From the NCBI GenBank assembly GCA_027488135.1, contig JAIYCH010000057.1, forward strand, positions 1-37,679: a stretch of DNA of 37,679 bases. Reading direction: 5' to 3'. This DNA comes from Saprospiraceae bacterium (GTDB lineage: Bacteria; Bacteroidota; Bacteroidia; Chitinophagales; Saprospiraceae). The translations under genes were made by a program, and so were the position numbers. Position 1 is the first letter of the stretch. Each line of letters opens with the position of its first letter. Positions 7,472 through 15,557 of this stretch are shown piece by piece. Below the pieces are notes generated by a model that was not told the DNA's origin, made no database searches, and saw only the letters and a list, made by a program, of their open reading frames with translations.

Positions 7472-7603
7472 AAAAGAAATTCTAAAGGAAAAATCAAAAG
7501 AGCAATAAAAATATCTTCTCAGAAATTAATTGAGAAAAAAAGAGCTCTTGGACAAAAGCTTGTTATAGGCGAAGATGGGAAAATTAGCGTCATTGAGCCT
7601 TAA
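7468..7603 (+). pseudogene. frameshifted small gene linked to the Zeta toxin
   Basis: ATG 7468 overlaps the Zeta fragment stop (ATGA). The first frame stops after five codons. One base later an open frame continues as KGKIKRAIKISSQKLIEKKR, then ALGQKLVIGEDGKISVIEP, to TAA 7603. The span is one base longer than a multiple of three, consistent with a single-base insertion. Small lysine-rich proteins ending in a 'LVI...DGKI' segment are common neighbours of Bacteroidota Zeta toxins and may be antitoxins. That role is recalled context rather than shown here. From 7604 to the next gene at 7746 I see nothing. Confidence 0.45.
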
Positions 7604-7745
7604 AAAAAAAGGGCGGCTGCGATATATATAAGCATAAACCATTTAAGGTAAAATTTCGTACATCACGACAAACCATAAATGACCTATTTATTACAAACTC
7701 CCCTGAGGATATAATATGTAGCCCGATTCCGGAATTAACTCAGTC

Positions 7746-8807
7746 TCATTCCCTCGAAAAACAAGTCAGCACATCCGTTTTAAAATAAGGTTCCTGGTCA
7801 ACCCAAAACATATAATTTATCTTCAGGAAATCTTTGGCGAAGGCATGCAATAATGGAACAATACTATGGTGTGTGTCATTCCGTTTTTCATTATTTATGT
7901 CGCCTGTCTCACCAATGTAATTGCCGTCTTGAACTGCAATGCCAAGAGGGACAGTGTATTGGCCCTCATGCATCATAGCAAGGGCATGATTTAGTTGTCC
8001 TTTTCTTTTAACCATTAAATCGGGGCCACCAAGTCCAACCCCTATTTGTTCCCCATATTGATAAATGCCGCGCAAGTAGCCTTTATCATCACCGGGCAGC
8101 CATTCACCGGGAATGAAATTTGCATAAATCATGGTCGTTGACGTAGGAAAACTCTTCTTTAAGGAAAGCATATTCTCTTTCAATGCAACAACATATTCCA
8201 GCTCAGAAAAAACCGAATCTCTCACTCCTATTGAAGTTTCCTGAAGATTTATGCCTTCTATTTTTCCGTCAAATTCTTTTCCTAACGCTTGAAGAAGCAA
8301 GGAAAATTGTGCCCTCACTTTCTTGTTCCAGCGTTGGGCAACCCAACCACCCGGACTATTATCATCATTGTACTGCATGACCACACCACCATCATATTCC
8401 TCAGTCAATAAATAATCAGGAACCGCCTTGTATTTAATGTTAAACGTAACATCCTGAAGCTGAATAAATAGCCTTTTATGATAGCTTTTGAGATACTCCA
8501 TGTCCTCTCTCAGTATTGTAAAATCATATTTTCCTTCCTCAGGCTCTAATTCACGCCAGGAGTACATGATTTGCGCGCCATTGAACATGGGATGTGAAAG
8601 TAAAGGATGATCCTTTATTAATTCCCTGTCTCTGGCAAAATAAACGAAATGTTGGATACTGTCTTTGGGAACCGGGCAAGTAGCACCGAGGTATTTTTCA
8701 TAAGCTTTGGCATAGCGCTCGCTACGTTTTGGCTCAGTGGTTTGGCCCTGTAATGCCGTCGTCAGAAAGACTAATAACAACGTAAAGCATTTTTCTACCG
8801 TCGACAT
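7746..8807 (-). CDS. secreted TIM-barrel glycoside hydrolase-like protein
   Basis: A 353-residue exported protein with an N-terminal signal peptide (cleavage probably after ALQGQ, about residue 22). The rest reads as a clan GH-A-like barrel: early MYSWRELEPEEGKYDF, which recalls the 'W..iEP..G.ydF' strand-2 motif of many barrel glycosidases. Then come KRLFIQLQDVTF and EGINLQETSIG near residue 188, whose Glu would be the acid/base. Near the end INYMFWVDQEPYF (about residue 339) could hold the second carboxylate. I cannot assign a GH family. Together with the glycosidase at 10538 and the locus from 19.7 kb it fits a polysaccharide-degrading lifestyle. It is monocistronic, ending about 140 bp from the Zeta remnants. 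Confidence 0.55.
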   Translation of the reverse strand: MSTVEKCFTLLLVFLTTALQGQTTEPKRSERYAKAYEKYLGATCPVPKDSIQHFVYFARDRELIKDHPLLSHPMFNGAQIMYSWRELEPEEGKYDFTILREDMEYLKSYHKRLFIQLQDVTFNIKYKAVPDYLLTEEYDGGVVMQYNDDNSPGGWVAQRWNKKVRAQFSLLLQALGKEFDGKIEGINLQETSIGVRDSVFSELEYVVALKENMLSLKKSFPTSTTMIYANFIPGEWLPGDDKGYLRGIYQYGEQIGVGLGGPDLMVKRKGQLNHALAMMHEGQYTVPLGIAVQDGNYIGETGDINNEKRNDTHHSIVPLLHAFAKDFLKINYMFWVDQEPYFKTDVLTCFSRE

Positions 8808-8845
8808 AAATATTTTTTTTGTTTTAACAATCTAAAAAACAGGCC

Positions 8846-9024
8846 TTAATGCTTAACAAATTTTACAGTCCATTCTCTGCCGTCTGTCATTTTTGCCCTT
8901 ACAATATAAATACCTTTTTGCATTTCTCCGATGAACCTACTTATTTCCTTCGATGAGATGGTTGCGCTTTTAATTTTTGGCCTTGAACATTAAGGATTTC
9001 AAATTTTTCAATAGATTGTTTCAT
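8846..9024 (-). pseudogene. remnant of a type IX secretion C-terminal sorting domain
   Basis: Minus-strand reading from 9024 gives SIEKFEILNVQGQKLK. After one frameshift it gives TISSKEISRFIGEMQKGIYI, then VRAKMTDGREWTVKFVKH and a stop at 8848-8846. This is the standard type A sorting domain found at the C-terminus of Bacteroidota proteins exported by the Por (type IX) system: 'v.i.n..Gq.l', then 'l..G.Yiv', ending 'vkfvk'. No protein body precedes it, so it is the tail of a lost secreted protein, perhaps an enzyme of the neighbouring glycosidase set. It shows the organism has or had type IX secretion. Confidence 0.7.
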
Positions 9025-9104
9025 TTAATGCATCTCCGATGGCACACATTCAATGGAATATCCACGATAAACTAATGTTGATGCTACTGCTTGTTTTATT
9101 TAAC

Positions 9105-9112
9105 TATATTTG
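9105..9112 (+). promoter_or_regulatory. candidate promoter of the RhuM-Fic operon
   Basis: TATATTTG matches TAnnTTTG exactly, and a TTG lies 24 bp upstream (9078-9080), slightly further than the usual spacing. It is 78 bp before the small frame at 9190 and 250 bp before the RhuM-Fic ATG. The remainder of 9025-9189 shows no gene. Confidence 0.35.
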
Positions 9113-9189
9113 TTAATTAGGACCTTGTAAGACTTTCCACTTAGCATTGATTCACATACACTAAACTAAGCAATGTTACATTTGGCTAA

Positions 9190-9363
9190 CGTAAAGCATG
9201 CCATGAATGGATTACCAAATTGGCTCAATTACTAAAAGCCAATAAAGACGAACTACTTGCCTATTTACTGACTGATTGCATTTTGGAGATTGTCCAGGAT
9301 GAAAAAGTAGCCAAAGAGACCATTAAAATAATGGCGATAAAAATGATTATAAAAGTAAAATGA
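9190..9363 (+). CDS. small ORF coupled to the RhuM-Fic gene, start unclear
   Basis: The frame is open from 9190 to TGA 9363 and overlaps the ATG of the next gene (ATGA at 9360-9363). It reads WITKLAQLLKANKDELLAYL, then LTDCILEIVQDEKVAKETIK and a basic tail. There is no ATG near the beginning; TTG 9220 is the first alternative start. The peptide is helical and would suit a small antitoxin or DNA-binding partner of the downstream Fic protein. Lack of a good start suggests either a non-ATG start or loss of its 5' end. Confidence 0.4.
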   Translation, partial: RKACHEWITKLAQLLKANKDELLAYLLTDCILEIVQDEKVAKETIKIMAIKMIIKVK

Positions 9364-10331
9364 TGGAAAATCAGATAGAAATTTATACATCTCAGGATGG
9401 CAGTACTCAGATTGAAGTTCAATTTGAAGGGGACACTTTTTGGCTAAATCTAAACCAGATTTCTAGTCTTTTTGATAGAGATAAATCTGTGATTTCCCGT
9501 CACTTAAGTACTATTTTTGCAAGTGGTGAATTGATAAGAGATTCAGTTGTTGCAAAAAATGCAACAACTGCCAAGGATGGCAAATCCTATTCTGTAGAAT
9601 TCTATAATCTTGATGCTATTATATCTGTCGGCTATCGGGTAAACTCTAAACGAGGAACTCAATTTCGCCAATGGGCAACCAAACGATTGAAAGATTATTT
9701 GATTGAGGGGGTAGCCATCAATGAAAAACGGTTGGAGCAGAAAAATAAAGAAATACAAGTTCTCCACGATGGCATTCGTATTATTAGCAGAGCCATTGAA
9801 GATCAAGTAATCAATAATGAAAATTATGCCTGGCTGCATCAGTTTAGTGTAGGTTTGCAACTTCTTGACGACTATGATCATGAGGCGTTAGATGAAGTTG
9901 GTAAACATACAAAGAATGCAGCGTATCCTTCCATGGCGGAATACCTAAACCTGGTAAATCAAATGCGACTTGAATTCAATTCCGATGTCTTTGGGAGAGA
10001 AAAAGACGGAGGTTTTGACAGTGCAATAAATCAAATAATGCGAGGTTTTGGTGAACAAGATGTTTATCCTTCGATTGAAGAAAAAGCAGCCATGTTACTC
10101 TACCTAGTGATAAAGAACCATGCCTTCGTAGATGGCAACAAGCGCATAGCTGCGGGGTGTTTTTTATTATTCCTGGAGCGAAATGGAATTCTTTACACTA
10201 ATACTGGACAGACCATTATAAGCAACGAAGCCTTAGCCACTCTAACATTATTTGTAGCAGCGAGTAAAGCTGAAGAGATGGAAACAGTGAAAAAACTATT
10301 AATTAGCGTACTAAATAGAAATATGAAATAA
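9360..10331 (+). CDS. RhuM-family protein fused to a Fic/Doc domain
   Basis: A 323-residue two-domain protein. Residues 1-115 are a RhuM (virulence protein) domain: IEVQFEGDTFWLNLNQISSL, DRDKSVISRHLSTIF, then FYNLDAIISVGYRVNSKRG and FRQWATKRLKDYL. After a coiled linker, residues 195-320 are a Doc/Fic domain with the motif HAFVDGNKRIAAG near 254, close to the canonical HxFxDGNKR. Fic domains transfer AMP and Doc domains transfer phosphate onto targets such as EF-Tu; the NKR ending is shared with Doc. The fusion is a known family and probably a toxin or stress effector. All key residues are intact. ATG 9360 and 9363 are both possible starts; the first overlaps the upstream small frame. No inhibitory (S/T)xxxE(G/N) helix is obvious. 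Confidence 0.8.
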   Translation: MMENQIEIYTSQDGSTQIEVQFEGDTFWLNLNQISSLFDRDKSVISRHLSTIFASGELIRDSVVAKNATTAKDGKSYSVEFYNLDAIISVGYRVNSKRGTQFRQWATKRLKDYLIEGVAINEKRLEQKNKEIQVLHDGIRIISRAIEDQVINNENYAWLHQFSVGLQLLDDYDHEALDEVGKHTKNAAYPSMAEYLNLVNQMRLEFNSDVFGREKDGGFDSAINQIMRGFGEQDVYPSIEEKAAMLLYLVIKNHAFVDGNKRIAAGCFLLFLERNGILYTNTGQTIISNEALATLTLFVAASKAEEMETVKKLLISVLNRNMK

Positions 10332-10537
10332 TATGAGGAGAGCGGTCTATGAATCCTGACGATTAAATTTTTGACTCCGAAGCGGATATTCCCATTCTCA
10401 ACAAATTTTTAACATTATGAAGGAAGGAATTTACATCAGGTGAAGGCTCAAATCGATCTGCTTGTTTCTTTTACCCCATAATTTACTATCTTTAGTCAGG
10501 TGGCCATACATGATGACTTCAACATACTTTTTATACA

Positions 10538-11587
10538 ATGAAATATATTCTGCTTTTTATCCTTAGTTTTTTATTTGCCGGAAATTTGGTGAAAGATGCC
10601 TCAAACAAAGAAGTGCCACCGGAAGAAATGGAACGCATTTATAATGAGGTAAAAACGCCTTTCAAATATGGCGTGGTTTTTAAGCATCCCGATACAACTA
10701 AATTGGTGGACAGCCCCACTATTTTCCGAAAAAACAAGAGATGGTATATGACCTATATTGTTTTTGACGGGAAAGGTTATGAAACTTGGCTGTCGGAAAG
10801 TGACGACCTCCTGAACTGGAGACTAAAAGGGAAAATAATGTCATTTTCAGAAAATACCTGGGACGCTAATCAAAAAGCGGGTTATGTTTCTCTCGTCAAT
10901 ACCCAGTGGGAAGGAGACTATGCCGTGGAAAAATATCAGAACAAATTCTGGATGACTTATCTGGGTGGAAATACGGCAGGCTATGAATCGGGAACCCTGA
11001 AAATTGGTCTGGCCACCTCTCCCGAAGTGTCGAAACCCAAAATATGGCAAAGCAATCGTCAACCTATTCTTTCACCTGATGATAAGGATGCCCGATGGTT
11101 TGAGAATAAGACTATTTACAAAAGTCTGGTTATACGGGATAAAAAACAGCATACTGGTTACCCTTTTGTCATGTATTACAACGCAAAAGGGGATACTGCC
11201 CGTTATGAAAGTATTGGTATGGCGGTTTCCAGGGATATGATTCACTGGAAAAGATTTGGGAAAGATCCTGTAATTACCAAAGGCAAAGGAATTTGTGGTG
11301 ATGCTCAAATAGCTCAAATTGGGGACATGTATGTCCTGTTTTATTTCGGCGCATTTTGGAAACCCGGTGCTTTTGAAAGATTTGCCTGTTCTTATGATCT
11401 CATACACTGGACAGACTGGAATGGTCCTGATCTAATAGCCCCTTCCGAAAAGTACGATAAAACGTATGCGCATAAGCCCTGGGTAATTAAATGGAAGGGC
11501 GTTGTATATCATTTCTACAATGCGGTTGGAGAAAATGGCAGGGTCATTGCATTAGCTACCTCTAAAGATTTATTAAATAACAGATAA
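10538..11587 (+). CDS. secreted five-bladed beta-propeller glycosidase (GH43/GH130-like)
   Basis: A 349-residue protein with a hydrophobic N-terminal signal (MKYILLFILSFLFAG). The body repeats the pattern of five-bladed glycosidases: VDSPTIFRKNKRWYMTYIVF with a probable catalytic Asp, LSESDDLLNWRLKG, then KFWMTYLGGN and LKIGLATSPE. Later blades are AVSRDMIHWKRFGKDPV, CGDAQIAQIGDMYVLFYFG and YDLIHWTDWNGP. The last is AHKPWVIKWKGVVYHFYNA. 'Sxd.ihW' repeats and the 'HKPW' segment are typical of GH43, GH117 and GH130 relatives. I cannot choose the family. It likely trims oligosaccharides and may belong functionally with the sulfatase/lyase locus. The 206 bp upstream hold no other gene. Confidence 0.62.
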   Translation: MKYILLFILSFLFAGNLVKDASNKEVPPEEMERIYNEVKTPFKYGVVFKHPDTTKLVDSPTIFRKNKRWYMTYIVFDGKGYETWLSESDDLLNWRLKGKIMSFSENTWDANQKAGYVSLVNTQWEGDYAVEKYQNKFWMTYLGGNTAGYESGTLKIGLATSPEVSKPKIWQSNRQPILSPDDKDARWFENKTIYKSLVIRDKKQHTGYPFVMYYNAKGDTARYESIGMAVSRDMIHWKRFGKDPVITKGKGICGDAQIAQIGDMYVLFYFGAFWKPGAFERFACSYDLIHWTDWNGPDLIAPSEKYDKTYAHKPWVIKWKGVVYHFYNAVGENGRVIALATSKDLLNNR

Positions 11588-11654
11588 TTAAAAAGGATAA
11601 GAAATGCAATGTTTCCCCTTTCTATCGCGCCTTTAACCCCTCATTATCCATTTG

Positions 11655-12503
11655 TTACAGTTTTTCAATTTCTTCCATTGTCAGCCCTGTATATTTCATT
11701 ATCTTTTCAATGGATTCGTTTTCTGCTTTCATAAAACTTGCTATCTCTATTTTTCCCTCATTTATTCCCTCTGCTTTTCCATCATCGTGGGCAGTAGTAA
11801 AAGCACCATTTAAATCTCTGAATATTTTTAAACTACGCTCATATTTTTCCATATCTATAGAACCTAGTTTGGCTAATTCTACTTTATCAAATGCTTGTTG
11901 GAATAATTCATCTGCTATTATGTTGGGGATAACCTGGAAATCCTCTAAGTGTTTGATGAAATATAGCCACTGATCCAATCGGGTTTCCAGCTCTTCCTCC
12001 GTTTTCTTGAAATTAGGCATTTCAAAATAAATGAAGGTCAATTTTTCATAAAAAGTCTTCCCATTCTGGTTTTTTAATTTTATAGTATGTTCATATTCAC
12101 CCTTATCCATATCAGACTTAGCGTTGTCAAAAGTAAAGTCTAATATACCTATACAATAAACTGCCCTAAGATTAAAGTCCCAATCGCCTTTTTCCCCTTG
12201 TTCTATGATGGGAAAGGAGGCATAATAATTGTTTCTCTTTCCAAAAAAATTTTGTTCTGCCTTTTGCAGCTCCACGATGATTTTCTCTCCTTTTTCATTT
12301 TTACAATAAATGTCGTATCCCAAATTCCAATTTTTATTGGTATCTCCATGCAGTTCACTATTCTTAAATGTCAAGTCCACAATTTTGCCCGATTCAGGTA
12401 AAAGGGCATTTAAAAAATCCAGCAGTAAAGGTTTACTGGCCTCCTCTCCAAAGATTTTTTTAAATCCGAAGTCTGTAAATGGATTAATATATTTTGATTT
12501 CAT
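11655..12503 (-). CDS. Rpn-family PD-(D/E)XK nuclease
   Basis: A 282-residue protein of the PDDEXK_2/Rpn family (recombination-promoting nuclease, often annotated as transposase). The N-terminus NPFTDFGFKKIFGEEASKP is the family hallmark. The catalytic core is GYDIYCKNEKGEKIIVELQ (about residues 62-80), where Asp and the Glu-x-Gln supply the nuclease residues. The C-terminal third is helical and charged, including HDDGKAEGINEGKIE, the usual 'G.aeG...G' linker. Rpn proteins act as DNA endonucleases that raise RecA-independent recombination, and some are defence factors. The length is normal and I see no damage. Confidence 0.85.
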   Translation of the reverse strand: MKSKYINPFTDFGFKKIFGEEASKPLLLDFLNALLPESGKIVDLTFKNSELHGDTNKNWNLGYDIYCKNEKGEKIIVELQKAEQNFFGKRNNYYASFPIIEQGEKGDWDFNLRAVYCIGILDFTFDNAKSDMDKGEYEHTIKLKNQNGKTFYEKLTFIYFEMPNFKKTEEELETRLDQWLYFIKHLEDFQVIPNIIADELFQQAFDKVELAKLGSIDMEKYERSLKIFRDLNGAFTTAHDDGKAEGINEGKIEIASFMKAENESIEKIMKYTGLTMEEIEKL

Positions 12504-12626
12504 CTGCTGGTTTATAATATTAATAAGATAAACCTACGACTATAAAAGGAGGATTTGCTAATAAGTTGGAAATGACCGTTTTTTGTCTTTTTAAAAAAAT
12601 GAAGCTTGATGCATCGCGTCTTAAAC

Positions 12627-12830
12627 TCAGTCTATATAGGTTTCTTTGAAAATAATCTTCCTTGGATAGTTTCTTGAATTTAAAGTTACGGGACAATCGA
12701 CAAGCGTATCTAAATGTTTGTTCATTTCGTTTGGCGAAACAATAACACAAGGGCGTTTTTTCTTGATTTCACTTCCTATCGTTGGATCTAAATTGACAAC
12801 CACAATGTCATATTGTAAAAAAGTTATCAT
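12627..12830 (-). CDS. C-terminally truncated MazF-like toxin
   Basis: The first 55 residues are typical MazF/PemK: MITFLQYDIVVVNLDPTIGS, then the KKRPCVIVSPNE strand with the conserved Arg, and CPVT with the conserved Thr. After SRNYPRKIIFKETYID the frame stops at residue 67. Normal MazF proteins run to about 110 residues and include a second half with a GWIVLDQIRTID-like segment. I looked for that segment in all minus-strand frames down to 12504 and did not find it, so this is a deletion rather than a simple frameshift. The toxin is probably inactive. It starts 3 bp after the intact antitoxin MazE. Confidence 0.65.
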   Translation of the reverse strand: MITFLQYDIVVVNLDPTIGSEIKKKRPCVIVSPNEMNKHLDTLVDCPVTLNSRNYPRKIIFKETYID

Positions 12831-12833
12831 CGT

Positions 12834-13079
12834 TTAATCCCATTTTTCGTCATCAAATACACTATCTATAAGCAACTTGTCATCTCCGTTTTTATGCATT
12901 TCTGCAAAGGCATTTTCCCAGTTTTTTCGTGGTTCGGTAACCGGTTTTAGAACGATATAATCATTCTCCAAAATCAGCTCGACCTTATTGGTAATTTTAT
13001 ACTTGTCTAAAAGGGTTTTACTTAATCTGATCCCTTTTGAGTTTCCAACCTGAACAATTGAAACCTGAATAGATGTCAT
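12834..13079 (-). CDS. MazE-like AbrB-fold antitoxin
   Basis: An 81-residue antitoxin. The N-terminal half is the SpoVT/AbrB swapped-hairpin DNA-binding fold: SIVQVGNSKGIRLSKTLL, KYKITNKVELIL, then ENDYIVLKPV. The acidic C-terminal tail (NWENAFAEMHKNGDDKLLID and beyond) is the part that would occlude MazF. Length and key residues look intact. It is the first gene of the mazEF pair, with the toxin 3 bp downstream. Palindromes at 13085-13108, directly upstream, suit autoregulation. Because MazF is truncated, only its repressor role may remain. Confidence 0.8.
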   Translation of the reverse strand: MTSIQVSIVQVGNSKGIRLSKTLLDKYKITNKVELILENDYIVLKPVTEPRKNWENAFAEMHKNGDDKLLIDSVFDDEKWD

Positions 13080-13084
13080 ATTTT

Positions 13085-13108
13085 TACATTTATGTAGTTA
13101 CAATGTAA
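13085..13108. promoter_or_regulatory. paired palindromes upstream of mazE, likely operator
   Basis: Two adjacent short palindromes, TACAT-TT-ATGTA (13085-13096) and TTACA-A-TGTAA (13098-13108), lie 5-30 bp before the MazE start. They share the half-site TACA/TGTA. MazE-type AbrB proteins bind such repeated dyads to repress their own operon. Confidence 0.45.
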
Positions 13109-13139
13109 TTACTTCTCAGTTTGTTTCATGCGAACATCC

Positions 13140-13745
13140 TTAAACTAACATTCTCGCCATCACTTCTTTAATGTTTCCAAAACGATGATCTGTTTCATAA
13201 AAATAAAGGTCAGGATTTACCTCATTTTCTTCCATGTATAATCGAAGTTCATCAAAATTTAGCAGTTCATCTTCCGTTGCCAAATGAATGGCATATCTAT
13301 TTCCCTTATAGTTCTTCAGATTTGTAAGGACAAAATGTTCAAACTCTTCGAGTTGATCCATATACTTGGATGTAAACATCCATTTTTCTCCGGTTTTGAA
13401 ATTTTCCTGTACTGTGTTCTTTGCCGGAAGTAAAGTTTGGGTTGGCCTCCAACTAGGATTGATGGCATGTGCTACCACTCTTTCATTCCTGAATTTTGCT
13501 CGAAAATAGTTTGTGTAAAATCCTCCTAATGAGGTACCAACCACAAATATGCTCCCTGTCTGGTGTTCTTCTATGAGCCTGTTTATTTCATCTATCGCCT
13601 CTTTAGGTTCATGACTGAGCTGAGGGGCTATTAATTCATAATCAGTGTCAAGATGATATTCTTTCAAATACGCATTGATCTCCTCTGCTTTCTGACCTGG
13701 CCCGGAATTAAAGCCATGGAGCAAAATGATTCTATTGAGCTTCAT
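13140..13745 (-). CDS. YqiA/YcfP-like alpha/beta-hydrolase (esterase)
   Basis: A 201-residue cytoplasmic alpha/beta-hydrolase of the UPF0227 (YqiA/YcfP) group. Diagnostic parts are IILLHGFNSGPGQKAEEI at the N-terminus, the nucleophile elbow VVGTSLGGFYTNYF with the active Ser, and INPSWRPTQTL. HLATEDELLNF carries the acidic residue, and ETDHRFG the catalytic His, near the C-terminus. E. coli YqiA hydrolyses short acyl esters; the natural substrate is unknown. The gene lies 18 bp downstream of the SNF2-partner gene on the same strand, so it may be the third gene of that operon. Confidence 0.8.
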   Translation of the reverse strand: MKLNRIILLHGFNSGPGQKAEEINAYLKEYHLDTDYELIAPQLSHEPKEAIDEINRLIEEHQTGSIFVVGTSLGGFYTNYFRAKFRNERVVAHAINPSWRPTQTLLPAKNTVQENFKTGEKWMFTSKYMDQLEEFEHFVLTNLKNYKGNRYAIHLATEDELLNFDELRLYMEENEVNPDLYFYETDHRFGNIKEVMARMLV

Positions 13746-13763
13746 TTGATTAGTATTTAATAA

Positions 13764-15557
13764 CTATTCAACAAGATAACCAAATTCGATTAAACGCTTC
13801 TTTAGGTTCAAGTAATTACTTTTAGGAACAAGGATCTGATAATCCTCCGCTTTATGGACGAGGTTTTTAATCAATGGATCCTGGGCAATTAATTTTACGA
13901 GTTCCTGATTTTCCTTTGGTAATTTAAATACGAAACAATCAGATACCGCTTTCAGTGGATTCACCTTTTTAAGTAGGTTACTAAAAAAGGTTAGCCAATT
14001 CTCAGGTAATTCGCCAAATATTTGTTTAAAAAGTTCAATTTTAGCGTTTAGCTCCTCTTTGTTGCGAATATTTTTTAGAAAAATACGCGCATCTGTCTTA
14101 AAGGTTAATGCGTTTATTTGTTCGGCAAAATTTCCCAAGGTATTCAAGTTTGGGCTATCTGCTTTGGCTAAATGAATAAGCAGAGAAGTATCAGAGAGGG
14201 TGATATCAATGCTTTTCGATTTAGGGACTTGATATTCTTTCGTTAAACCGCAAATATAATCGCCCAACGGGGTTCGTTTAACTGCCTTAAGGCCATCCCA
14301 GGCTGAATACGCATTGGCACCTAACTCATACATTTCAACTTCTTCATAAACCAGTTCACACAAACCCAGTGCCGCAAATAGAAAAAAGTTACCTTTTATC
14401 AGGGGAAATTGTATGGCTTTTTTATAATGATTATAGCCAATATGTGTTTTATTTATAGTCCCTTCATCTAGCGTAAGCTTTTGATAAGCATCGAATCGAT
14501 CTATAACTTCCAGATTATACAATTGATAAATCGCATGATTCATTAAATTATTAATCAAAACATAGCTATTTGCGGGAAGTGCTGCCAGTAAAGACAACAT
14601 TTGAAATTCATAGTTTAAAAAGCTAAAGTCTTCAAAATTACCCAGACCTTTTACATCAGGCAGTAATATTGGAGGCGTTGCAAAATGACCCAGATAATAT
14701 TTATTCATAAATTCACGCAGCATATCATAAGGTTCCGGATGTTTTTTCTGAAGACTGACCAGATAAGGAATAATGCTGGCGAGCATATTTGTGCGTAATA
14801 ATTTGTGCCGCTTAATGGTCGTATCAGGGAAAAACTCCTTGATTTGAATCATCCGCTGCACCTTTGAAAGCCCACTGGGTACAGGGCGTTTTTTAGCGGT
14901 ATAATTAATTTCATTTTGCCTAAAATAAATAGTCAGCCGGCTAAAATCGCTGAAAAATAATTCTTCCACTTCATTAAATGAATAAGTTCCCTGTGGCAAA
15001 GAATCTGTAGGCATAAGTTCCGCCTCAGATGGAAATTTATACCAGTTAATCAGTATCTTCCTTAGTTTTCGCGGTAAAAATATATGGGCGCTTTCCTCCG
15101 ATCTGATATCCCATGATTGTGACTTTACAGGGAACATAGAGAAATTGGGATGTAAGGATACTTCTCCAAAATAAAAACGCGAGCCTCTTTCTGAAACTAC
15201 GTGCATTTCAAAACCCAACTCCTCCTTTATCTGCGCGAAACCCATATAACCATTCATAAGCAAATGGTCCCAGGCTTTCTTAGCATTTTCACTGAGACAC
15301 TCGCGAAAATAATAATAAGGTTCCGGACCAGAAAACAACACTGCAATAGCATTGCAAATATCCTGTTTTGTTTTCAATGGAATATCTGAAAAACTGGCTG
15401 GAAGCATAAGCCCGTATCCCTTTTTGCGCAGCTCATCGCCATATTTTGGAAAAACCATATTAAAGTAGGGCAACCAGTTTTTTTGCAAGAAATCTTTTGT
15501 AAATTCCTTATCGAGCACCTCGCATATTTCTGAATGTAGATTACTGTTTGTATTCAT
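13764..15557 (-). CDS. 597-residue partner of the SNF2 helicase
   Basis: Its ATG overlaps the stop of the SNF2 gene (ATGA, 15557-15554), a strong sign of co-translation. The protein is soluble and largely helical, with no signal peptide. I do not recognise a catalytic motif. The C-terminus (ALTFKTDARIFLKNI; LVHKAEDYQILVPKSNYLNL; KKRLIEFGYLVE) resembles the end of the XPB/Ssl2-like helicase-associated domain seen in some bacterial repair proteins. The region SKSIDITLSDTSLLIHLAKA also fits such domains ('l....D.tl.v'). It may load or regulate the helicase. The XPB-like relation is a weak impression. Confidence 0.6.
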   Translation of the reverse strand: MNTNSNLHSEICEVLDKEFTKDFLQKNWLPYFNMVFPKYGDELRKKGYGLMLPASFSDIPLKTKQDICNAIAVLFSGPEPYYYFRECLSENAKKAWDHLLMNGYMGFAQIKEELGFEMHVVSERGSRFYFGEVSLHPNFSMFPVKSQSWDIRSEESAHIFLPRKLRKILINWYKFPSEAELMPTDSLPQGTYSFNEVEELFFSDFSRLTIYFRQNEINYTAKKRPVPSGLSKVQRMIQIKEFFPDTTIKRHKLLRTNMLASIIPYLVSLQKKHPEPYDMLREFMNKYYLGHFATPPILLPDVKGLGNFEDFSFLNYEFQMLSLLAALPANSYVLINNLMNHAIYQLYNLEVIDRFDAYQKLTLDEGTINKTHIGYNHYKKAIQFPLIKGNFFLFAALGLCELVYEEVEMYELGANAYSAWDGLKAVKRTPLGDYICGLTKEYQVPKSKSIDITLSDTSLLIHLAKADSPNLNTLGNFAEQINALTFKTDARIFLKNIRNKEELNAKIELFKQIFGELPENWLTFFSNLLKKVNPLKAVSDCFVFKLPKENQELVKLIAQDPLIKNLVHKAEDYQILVPKSNYLNLKKRLIEFGYLVE

